DNA from: Thermofilum sp.
Lineage (GTDB): Archaea; Thermoproteota; Thermoprotei; Thermofilales; Thermofilaceae
Length of the DNA: 7,897 nucleotides
Direction of reading: 5' to 3'
NCBI GenBank assembly: GCA_020832965.1
Contig: JAJHRM010000115.1
Coordinates: 1-7,897, forward strand
This document shows, piece after piece, positions 1-5,456 of this stretch (its first letter is position 1; each line of letters starts with the position of its first letter). The translations under genes were made by a program, and so were the position numbers. Under the pieces are notes generated by a model, which made no database searches, was not told the origin of the DNA, and was given only the letters and a program-made list of their open reading frames with translations.

Positions 1-2
1 GG

Positions 3-347
3 AGCGCCGTTCGCGCCGCCTACAAGCGTGCGCTGCGCACCGGCTTGTACTGGAGGCTGAGCCCGGAGGAGCGGGCGATCCTCCGATTATCCTGTTCTTT
101 CTCCGTTATCAAGAGCCCCATCCTCGCGCCCATCCTTTTCAACATCATCGCCCGGGCCCTGCCTTCTCTAGCTGTGAAGGCCCGGGCGCTCGCCCTCGGC
201 ACGCGGGTAGTCGAGCAGCGGGTGAGGCAGGCCCTCTCTCTAGGCTACTACCAGGCTTTAGAATGGTTGAAGGACATCTCGTACGCGATGCGGGTGGGGC
301 TCTCGCTCCTCAACACGCCGAAAACGTACTGGCCCGAGATCACGTGA
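3..347 (+). CDS. hypothetical protein, C-terminal part (5' end outside window)
   Basis: The frame is open from base 3 with no stop until TGA at 345-347. I read it as the C-terminal 114 residues of a gene that begins upstream, because the residues before the first internal start (TTG at 45) look equally protein-like (AVRAAYKRALRTG, then LYWRLSPEERAILRL). The protein is rich in Arg, Ala and Leu and looks helical. It has no catalytic motif and no convincing membrane segment. Third codon positions are strongly G/C, as expected for a real gene in G+C-rich DNA. Its stop overlaps a GTG at 344 (GTGA), and another small gene starts 43 bases further on, so it is probably cotranscribed with what follows. 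I do not recognise the family and assign no function. The alternative is a complete 100-residue protein starting at TTG 45. Confidence 0.6.
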   Translation, partial: SAVRAAYKRALRTGLYWRLSPEERAILRLSCSFSVIKSPILAPILFNIIARALPSLAVKARALALGTRVVEQRVRQALSLGYYQALEWLKDISYAMRVGLSLLNTPKTYWPEIT

Positions 348-390
348 GCGCGCAGAGCGGCGCGGAAGCGCTCGGCACCGGAGAAGCTGA

Positions 391-740
391 ATGGAAGGCG
401 GAGAGAGCGGCGCCAGCCAAATGAGCAGCGTCGGCACGCACGCGCTCGCGCACCTGGGAACCGCGATGCTGTACGCGCTGCACGTGACGCTGGACGCGCA
501 CACCCCGCTCACACCGGCACTCTGGTCCCCGCACCCTCCATCTGGAGGATCATGGCGAGCGGCAGAATAAGCCCGCAGGGGCCGGCGCTCGCCGCGAGCG
601 CGGCGGTGGCAACCAGCCCCACCGACTTCACCACGAAACCGCACGTGGAGGGGCCGCTGGTGTCCGAGGCGGGGCTCGCGCTAGCGGCAACCACGCTGGC
701 GCTTACCGCGGCCGGGCAGCTAGCTAAAAGGGGATGCTAG
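391..740 (+). pseudogene. frameshifted small gene, possible membrane-protein (metal-dependent hydrolase-like) C-terminal domain
   Basis: Two overlapping frames look like one broken gene. The first (ATG 391 to TAA 570) reads MSSVGTHALAHLGTAMLYAL then HVTLDAHTPLTPALW, a His-rich, partly hydrophobic stretch. The second (open before ATG 552, TAG at 738-740) reads APSIWRI..., then TSPTDFTTKPHVEGPLVSEA and a hydrophobic helix, LALAATTLALTAAG. One extra base in the C-run at 527-530 would join them into a single frame of about 116 residues. GGAG at 380-383 lies seven bases before ATG 391, which supports that start. The LDAHTPLTPALW stretch recalls the H-x3-D-x2-TP region of membrane-bound YdjM-type metal-dependent hydrolases, but that is from memory and the N-terminal half of such a protein is missing. 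The stop overlaps the start of the following GT2 gene by seven bases. It could be a real frameshift, a sequencing error, or two separate small proteins. Confidence 0.42.
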
Positions 741-1834
741 CCGCGGCGGTCGCGCTGGCCCTCCTCCACTTCGGGACGCCGCTAGCCTACTACGCGTACC
801 TCAAAGCCAAGTGGCTCGGCAGGCCCTGGGACGTAAAAATAGACGAAAAATATAAACTAAAAGTCACTATTATAATACCAACATATAATGAAGCCAAGCT
901 AATCTGGAGAAAATTGGATAACATTTATAGCCAAGACTACCCTAAAAGCTTGATGGAGATAGTTATCGTAGATAGCAAAAGCAGCGACGGGACAGTAGAA
1001 CTCGTTAAGGAGTGGGCTCGCAGCCACCCCGACGCAAACTTAGTGCTGATTCAGGAACCGGAAAGGCGCGGCATGGTACCCGCGCTAAACTACGCGCTAC
1101 AAAACCACCGCGCTAGTGGAGAAATAATAGTGTTCACAGACGCCGACGCCTTCTGGGACACGGACGCCCTATCCGAAATCGTAAAGTACTTCGCAGACCC
1201 CAACATCAGCGCCGTAACCGCGAGCATCGTGCCAGAGGCGGACAAGCACATCGAGAACGCTTACCGCAGCTTCTTTAACCAGTTAAGAGTAGCGGAGTCC
1301 AAGCTCCACAGCACACCCGTCCACAACGGGGCTCTCGCGGCCTTCAGGACCAGCTTGATCTACAAGGTAGGCGGGCTACCGAGCTACACGGGCAACAACG
1401 ACAGCACCCCAGCCTCACTGATAGCCTTCATGGGCTACAGAGCCATACAGGTCGACGACGTAGTGGTGAAAGAACCGGTGAGAGATGACCAATTCCGAAG
1501 GAAAGTCAGAAGAGCACAGCACCTCTTGCTGAGCTTCCTCAAAACGAAACATTACGCGAAAAAGCTGGGAGTATACAAGCCGAACAAAACATTCGAAAAA
1601 ATCTGGCGCATCGAGTGGTGGCTCCACGTGGTAAACCCCTGGCTCCTAGCCGCAAGCGCGATACTCCTGCTCACGAGCGCCCTCCAAGGCTCACTCGCAG
1701 CCGCAACCCTGATGGGAATAGGGCTCGCGCTCCTACCGATAAAAACATACAGAACATGGCTGCTGCAGCAGCTCTACCTCATCGCAGCCGCCCTAAGAAA
1801 TGTGAAAACGAAAGAAATTGCGTGGAGCAAGTAA
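734..1834 (+). CDS. membrane-anchored family 2 glycosyltransferase (GT-A fold)
   Basis: A processive-type or membrane-bound GT2 of 366 residues that would transfer a sugar from a nucleotide-sugar donor at the cytoplasmic face. Residues 2-22 form an N-terminal hydrophobic anchor. The GT-A domain starts at about 43 with VTIIIPTYNEA (44-54). It continues with the nucleotide-binding Asp in VDSKSSDGT (79-87), the metal-binding DADAFWDTD (136-144), NGALAAF (198-204), NNDST (221-225, around the usual catalytic-acid position) and RRKVRRAQH (255-263), a relaxed form of the (Q/R)xxRW motif. Two or three membrane helices follow (about 302-318, 320-337, 343-355), so the catalytic domain is bracketed by membrane segments as in polysaccharide synthase-like GT2s. 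ATG 734 overlaps the preceding stop by seven bases, suggesting coupled translation; no well-spaced Shine-Dalgarno is seen. An A+T-rich patch at 831-990 interrupts the otherwise G+C-rich gene. The family is confident; sugar and acceptor are unknown. Confidence 0.9.
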   Translation: MLAAAVALALLHFGTPLAYYAYLKAKWLGRPWDVKIDEKYKLKVTIIIPTYNEAKLIWRKLDNIYSQDYPKSLMEIVIVDSKSSDGTVELVKEWARSHPDANLVLIQEPERRGMVPALNYALQNHRASGEIIVFTDADAFWDTDALSEIVKYFADPNISAVTASIVPEADKHIENAYRSFFNQLRVAESKLHSTPVHNGALAAFRTSLIYKVGGLPSYTGNNDSTPASLIAFMGYRAIQVDDVVVKEPVRDDQFRRKVRRAQHLLLSFLKTKHYAKKLGVYKPNKTFEKIWRIEWWLHVVNPWLLAASAILLLTSALQGSLAAATLMGIGLALLPIKTYRTWLLQQLYLIAAALRNVKTKEIAWSK

Positions 1835-1838
1835 CAGT

Positions 1839-3014
1839 ATGAAAATCGCCGTAATTTACGACTTTGCCGTTAACAAAGGGGGCGGAGATTTCGTGATGCT
1901 CAATATTTTAGAGTCATTGCATAATGCAGGTCACGAAATTACATTAATAACATCTCATCCTAATGGTTTGAAAGAATCTGCTAAATTCTTCGAAAAAAAT
2001 GTTCCAACTGTTGAAATCCAGGCAATCAAAGTACCGAGTCTGCTCAAACATCCATACACAATAGCTTACATTGCGCGTAAAATCGTCAAGAGCGAGCGCG
2101 ACGCCTATGACGCGTACATAATATCTGACGATATACCAAGATACATCGCTGACCGTAAAGGGATATGTTACATGCACTACCCCCATGCGGCACGTTTCCT
2201 ATTCAAAGAATACGTAGCAACTAGGTATAACACGACGTTACGTGGGCGCCTCCTCTGGAAGCTTCACGAAATCACGTTCCCAGAGTTCTATATCGTTAAT
2301 CGAAAACCTGAAAAATGGGTACCAATAGCAAATTCGCTAGTAACTAGATTGCATGCAGCTAAAACTTTCCACATAAACATTAAAGATATACTTTTGCTCA
2401 ATCCACCTGTAGCCTCTCAAAAAATAAACGAGAAATTGAAGACTTCTCCTTGGGAAAAAGAGGACTTAGTCGTTTACATTGGAAGATTTGAAATAGAAAA
2501 GCGATTTATGGAGATTCTTTATGCCCTAGCATATTTAAGGAAAAAAATGAATATCAAATCAAGTTTAATCGGCTTTACACGCGATGAAAAACTCATTTTC
2601 AAAGCTGTAAAAAAGCTAAAGTTGGAGAAGAACATTGAATTGTTGGTGAATGCTAATAGAGAAACATTAGTCGATCGGCTACTCAAAGCTAAAGTCATCG
2701 TTCACCCCGCGCCTCGCGAACCCTTCGGAATAGCTGTAGTTGAGGGTATGGCGGCCGGCTGCATACCAATAGTTAAAAGGGGGGTTAACGGTCCATGGCT
2801 AGAAATTATAGAAAAAGGTAAATATGGATTCGGTTTTAATAATGTTGGAGAACTAGCCAAACTTATAGAAAATGCCCTAAAAATGTACGATAGCCTCAAT
2901 GTGAAAGCCATAGTGGCAAAAGCTCTTCAATATGATGAAATAATATTTAGAGAAAAATTTAAAAAAATTATAGAATTGCTTGAAAAATTGGAAAATCTAA
3001 GTATTGGACAATGA
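1839..3014 (+). CDS. family 4 glycosyltransferase, ALG11-like (GT-B fold)
   Basis: A 391-residue GT4 enzyme, expected to add a sugar with retention of anomeric configuration to a lipid-linked or other acceptor. ATG 1839 is preferred over TTG 1818 because MKIAVIYDFA is the usual first beta strand of the N-terminal Rossmann domain, and it lies four bases after the previous stop. The glycine-rich loop is GGGDF (14-18). CYMHYPHAA (110-118) recalls the HYP segment of eukaryotic ALG11 mannosyltransferases. In the C-terminal domain, GRFEIEKR (215-222) supplies the Arg216/Lys221 pair that binds donor phosphate. EPFGIAVVE (294-302) is an intact EX7E motif, followed by GMAAGCIPIVKRGVNGP, also ALG11-like. 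There is no membrane helix. The gene is A+T-rich, unlike the end of the gene before it. Its stop overlaps the next gene (ATGA). The GT4 call is firm. The ALG11 likeness is from motif memory, and mannose as substrate is only a guess. Confidence 0.92.
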   Translation: MKIAVIYDFAVNKGGGDFVMLNILESLHNAGHEITLITSHPNGLKESAKFFEKNVPTVEIQAIKVPSLLKHPYTIAYIARKIVKSERDAYDAYIISDDIPRYIADRKGICYMHYPHAARFLFKEYVATRYNTTLRGRLLWKLHEITFPEFYIVNRKPEKWVPIANSLVTRLHAAKTFHINIKDILLLNPPVASQKINEKLKTSPWEKEDLVVYIGRFEIEKRFMEILYALAYLRKKMNIKSSLIGFTRDEKLIFKAVKKLKLEKNIELLVNANRETLVDRLLKAKVIVHPAPREPFGIAVVEGMAAGCIPIVKRGVNGPWLEIIEKGKYGFGFNNVGELAKLIENALKMYDSLNVKAIVAKALQYDEIIFREKFKKIIELLEKLENLSIGQ

Positions 3015-4153
3015 AGATAGCAGTAGTGTGTTCTTACTATCCTTGGCCCCCCTCCGTGGGAGGAGTTGAAACCATAGTGAGGAACGTTAGTACGCAGCTC
3101 GTTAAAAGAGGACACGAAGTATATGTGGTGACAACGCCGTTTGATGTCACAACCATGAAACAAGTATCCGAGTACGGTATTGAGGAAAAGTATGGAGTGA
3201 TAGTCTATAAGCTTAGACCAGGAAAGCTGAAAATAGGTTATGCCAGGTTTATAAAGAATCTTAAGGAAGTAATAAAGGATATAAAGCCCGAATTAGTCCA
3301 TGCACATAGCCTTCACCCCCATCTATTACAGCTAGCCTTATGGAAGGAAGAAATCGGTTATAAACTTGTTGCAGAGCTACACCATCCAGCAATCGAACTT
3401 GATTTTCTCGTGCAGAATTTAGCTATGCCATTTGCAATTCAAGCTTTAAAGCTACTAAGCAAAAACATTGACGCATTTATAGTTCATACGAAGTTAGAAA
3501 AAGAATGGTTGAAGACTAAAGGTATTTGTAACAAGAAAATATTTTTAATAAGGTTTCCAACAATACCGCAAGAGTTATTGAATTATAATATTCAAGTTGA
3601 AAATTTAGGAGATGTTCTTTATCTAGGCCGAATAGTTTATAGGAAAGGAATACATATCCTTATCAAAGCTCTAAGTATTGTAAAACCTCATCTAGAGGGG
3701 ATCAAAGCCACTATAGCAGGGCCAGCGGATCAACAATATTTGAATTACTTAATCGAATTAGTTGAAAAATATAATCTTAAAAACAACATATCATTCATTG
3801 GATTCGTTAAAGAAGAAGAAAAGCATAGATTTATAAGATCACATAAAATATTTGTGTTACCATCATTGAAGGAGTACACTCCCTGTGTACTCCTTGAAGC
3901 ACAAGCTTTAGGAGTGCCTGTAATAGCTACAAGAGTCGGTGCTGTTCCAGAAATGATAATAGATCGCGAAACTGGGCTTCTTGTCGAGCCCAACAATGAA
4001 GTTGAGCTAGCCAAAGCGATAGAATGGTTGCTTACTAACAAGACTCCATATCAATACTTCTCGAGAAAAGCTAGAGAATTTGTTAAAGATTTCACAACAG
4101 AAGAAACTGTTGAGAAACTAGAGAGACTCTATTATGATATTATTAGTAATTAA
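3011..4153 (+). CDS. family 4 glycosyltransferase (GT-B fold)
   Basis: A complete 380-residue GT4 with all the expected landmarks. The N-terminal domain opens with MKIAVVCSYYPWPPSVGGVE, holding the GGVE loop (17-20) that contacts donor and acceptor. LVHAHSLHPH (95-104) is the typical D/HxH segment of the acceptor domain. In the C-terminal domain, LGRIVYRKG (205-213) provides Arg207 and Lys212. AGPADQQYL (236-244) is the GxG-like loop, and EYTPCVLLE (288-296) is an intact EX7E motif followed by GVPVIATRVGAVPEMI and TGLLVEP. It has no signal peptide or membrane helix, so it should be cytosolic or peripheral. ATG 3011 lies inside the stop of the upstream GT4 (ATGA), pointing to coupled translation and sequential action in one pathway. 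The DNA encoding the EX7E motif is itself an 11-bp inverted repeat. The donor sugar cannot be read from sequence. Confidence 0.94.
   Translation: MKIAVVCSYYPWPPSVGGVETIVRNVSTQLVKRGHEVYVVTTPFDVTTMKQVSEYGIEEKYGVIVYKLRPGKLKIGYARFIKNLKEVIKDIKPELVHAHSLHPHLLQLALWKEEIGYKLVAELHHPAIELDFLVQNLAMPFAIQALKLLSKNIDAFIVHTKLEKEWLKTKGICNKKIFLIRFPTIPQELLNYNIQVENLGDVLYLGRIVYRKGIHILIKALSIVKPHLEGIKATIAGPADQQYLNYLIELVEKYNLKNNISFIGFVKEEEKHRFIRSHKIFVLPSLKEYTPCVLLEAQALGVPVIATRVGAVPEMIIDRETGLLVEPNNEVELAKAIEWLLTNKTPYQYFSRKAREFVKDFTTEETVEKLERLYYDIISN
3869..3895. repeat. perfect 11-bp inverted repeat inside a GT4 gene
   Basis: The arms are AAGGAGTACAC (3869-3879) and its exact reverse complement GTGTACTCCTT (3885-3895), separated by the five bases TCCCT. 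It lies wholly inside the coding frame and covers most of the codons of the EX7E motif (Glu288 to Leu295). In RNA it would form a stable short hairpin. No T-run follows, so it is not a typical terminator. It may be a by-product of codon choice in the KEYTPCVLL stretch. Confidence 0.6.
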
Positions 4154-4348
4154 ATGTCTAATGTTTTGATTGCTTTAAACAACATACTGTTTCTGATCAC
4201 AGTAGATACGCTAACATATGAAGCAGCATTATGTATTCTACTTATCATAATCTATCATAATAATTTTAAGGTTTTCCTACCTGTGCCGAGTAAACAAATT
4301 CAAAACAAGATCATTCAGTATGTCAATGAAGATATGAATGCAAGGTAA
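4154..4348 (+). CDS. small hydrophobic ORF of doubtful coding status
   Basis: A 64-residue frame starts at ATG directly after the TAA of the upstream GT4 gene and ends 55 bases before the next gene. Residues 4-33 are hydrophobic (ILFLITV, then AALCILLIII) and could form one or two membrane helices. The rest is polar (VPSKQIQNKIIQYVNED). No ribosome-binding site is seen and I do not recognise the protein. Its position in a dense glycosyltransferase operon, filling an otherwise empty 250-base gap, fits either a small membrane protein or the worn-down remnant of a larger gene. Bases 4349-4403 hold no gene; in the same frame after the stop they read LRTYWRKLY and, after another stop, YAKELEITREG, which hints at decay. 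Confidence 0.3.
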   Translation: MSNVLIALNNILFLITVDTLTYEAALCILLIIIYHNNFKVFLPVPSKQIQNKIIQYVNEDMNAR

Positions 4349-4403
4349 CTACGGACGTACTGGAGAAAACTCTATTAGTATGCTAAAGAGCTGGAAATAA
4401 CCC

Positions 4404-5234
4404 GTGAAGGTCTCGGTAGCAGTACCAAGTAGGGGTTGCGAGCGCCTTAGTCTCCTCCTGCGCAGTCTCAGAAGCCAAAGCGTCAAGCCTAACGAGGTAA
4501 TCCTAGTGGTTAAGGGCTGCGAGGTTAAAGCCGTCGAGAGCCTGTGCAAGGAGCAAAGCCTACCGTGCATCATCGTTGAGCAAAAGCACGGATATTTCAC
4601 GCACGCTCTCAACCTAGGTAAGAAGGAGGCTAAAGGAGACATCACGGTGTTCGCCGACGACGATATTATACCTCCGCGGAAATGGATAGAGAGGTACATC
4701 AGGATGCACACCATCTACAAACATGTTGCCGGTGTGTGCAGCAGAGACATCTACGTAGACTTGGAAAGATTAAAACTCTTACCCGTACCCGATGATAAAC
4801 CCGAGGTAAAGTTCTATAGGTTGTTCATTAGGTCTTGGCTCGAACCACCCCTCCCACCGTTAAAGAAGTATAGGCTGGGGGTTTACATAACGAAGAAGTT
4901 AAACATCGCTCACGGCTTCTACATACCAAACAAAACGTGCTACTCCCTATCGTTTAGGGGGGCTAATATGAGCTTCAAAACAAACTACATCTACGATGTG
5001 TGGTTTCCAGAGCATAAACTATTGAAAAGAGCTCCAGGAAACGAACAACACTTTGCTCTGCAACTAGTTCTCAAAGGCTTCGATATCGTATACGTCCCCA
5101 ACAACCCTGTCCTGCACTTTGCGAGAAAAGAGAGCTTATCAAGAACCGGACGTAAAGAAGAGCTGAAAAAGGAAATAGAAGTTATGAAGGTTTTCTATAA
5201 GAAGCTACTTCAGAGACACGGTTTAAGGGTTTGA
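4404..5234 (+). CDS. soluble family 2 glycosyltransferase (GT-A fold)
   Basis: A 276-residue GT2 consisting mainly of the GT-A catalytic domain. It begins at GTG 4404: a stop lies two codons upstream, and the first strand with its nucleotide-binding loop, VSVAVPSRG (3-11), needs this start. FADDDIIPP (83-91) is the metal-binding DxD equivalent. RGANMSF (185-191) is the acceptor-side motif common in GT2 rhamnosyl- and other transferases. GNEQHFALQL (212-221) occupies the place of the usual catalytic-base ED/GxD segment, and VPNNPVLHF (231-239) ends the fold. There is no membrane helix, in contrast to the first GT2 in the window. Base composition is intermediate between the G+C-rich left end and the A+T-rich GT4 genes, suggesting separate ancestry. 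Its TGA overlaps a TTG that starts a broken GT4 frame. The family is confident; substrate unknown. Confidence 0.9.
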   Translation: MKVSVAVPSRGCERLSLLLRSLRSQSVKPNEVILVVKGCEVKAVESLCKEQSLPCIIVEQKHGYFTHALNLGKKEAKGDITVFADDDIIPPRKWIERYIRMHTIYKHVAGVCSRDIYVDLERLKLLPVPDDKPEVKFYRLFIRSWLEPPLPPLKKYRLGVYITKKLNIAHGFYIPNKTCYSLSFRGANMSFKTNYIYDVWFPEHKLLKRAPGNEQHFALQLVLKGFDIVYVPNNPVLHFARKESLSRTGRKEELKKEIEVMKVFYKKLLQRHGLRV

Positions 5235-5361
5235 GGATCGCACTAATATCCTTGGGTGTCGTACCTGTACTGCCAGTTAAAGGTGATGCCGTATAGGAAT
5301 GCATCTATTAGCTCTCAAGGCACTTAATAATGAAGGTATTTCGGATGTATCCTATAAATAG
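5231..5361 (+). pseudogene. relic of a family 4 glycosyltransferase N-terminus
   Basis: TTG at 5231 overlaps the stop of the GT2 gene (TTGA) and opens a 21-codon frame reading MRIALISLGVVPVLPVKG, then DAV, before TAG at 5294-5296. This matches the first beta strand and loop of GT4 enzymes, where the usual text is close to VPVPPVKGGAIE. Shifting to the frame of ATG 5299 gives MHLLALKALNNEGI and SDVSYK, ending at TAG 5359-5361, which looks like the following helix and second strand (ELAKALxxxGHxV). Nothing after that resembles the rest of a GT4. I infer a gene once translated directly after the GT2, now frameshifted and almost entirely deleted. The first 21 residues are the stronger part of the claim; the second segment could be chance. 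Confidence 0.5.
5352..5360 (+). promoter_or_regulatory. candidate archaeal TATA box upstream of the 5457 gene
   Basis: CTATAAATA at 5352-5360 resembles an archaeal TATA box. Initiation about 25 bases downstream would leave a leader of roughly 75 bases that includes the Shine-Dalgarno site of the 5457 gene. It lies in the only sizeable intergenic gap of the right half. No clear BRE is seen, and A+T-rich DNA gives many such matches. Confidence 0.3.
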
Positions 5362-5420
5362 TTCGCAAAAGTCTCAAAGAACAACTAGCAACCTCAATAA
5401 TGAGAATGAGATAATTAAGT

Positions 5421-5434
5421 TTTCATATATGAAA
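5421..5434. promoter_or_regulatory. 14-bp palindrome TTTCATATATGAAA, possible operator or TATA element
   Basis: This is a perfect 14-bp palindrome 22 bases upstream of ATG 5457. It could be a TATA element or a dimeric regulator site. As a TATA box it would place initiation almost at the start codon and exclude the Shine-Dalgarno site at 5443-5450 from the transcript, so an operator or a chance palindrome seems as likely. Confidence 0.25.
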
Positions 5435-5442
5435 TGATAACC

Positions 5443-5450
5443 GAGAGGAA
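5443..5450 (+). promoter_or_regulatory. Shine-Dalgarno site of the 5457 gene
   Basis: GAGAGGAA at 5443-5450 contains GAGG ending eight bases before ATG 5457. It is the clearest ribosome-binding site in the A+T-rich part of the window. It implies that this gene is translated from a leadered transcript and can be initiated independently of the genes upstream. Confidence 0.6.
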
Positions 5451-5456
5451 ATAACG

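Noticed and set aside
258..644. Long open frame of 128 codons on the minus strand
   Set aside because: It is Arg/Ala/Ser-rich shadow text in G+C-rich DNA, opposite two better-supported plus-strand frames, with no recognisable motif.
1818..1838. TTG 1818 as the start of the first GT4
   Set aside because: It adds seven residues unlike the family and overlaps the upstream gene; ATG 1839 begins exactly at the conserved first beta strand.
1615..1842. 75-codon plus-strand frame inside the 3' end of the first GT2 gene
   Set aside because: It overlaps the C-terminal membrane helices of the GT2 in another frame and reads as low-complexity Arg/Pro text.
3745..4041. 98-codon minus-strand frame opposite the EX7E region of a GT4
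   Set aside because: It is the antisense shadow of conserved GT4 coding sequence.
4200..4348. Resemblance of VPSKQIQNKIIQYVNED to the conserved regions of type I restriction specificity subunits
   Set aside because: The match is short and generic, the preceding residues look like membrane helices, and there is no restriction-modification context.
4349..4714. 121-codon minus-strand frame opposite the start of the second GT2
   Set aside because: The plus strand encodes clear GT2 motifs here; the minus-strand translation is Leu/Arg-rich with no domain.
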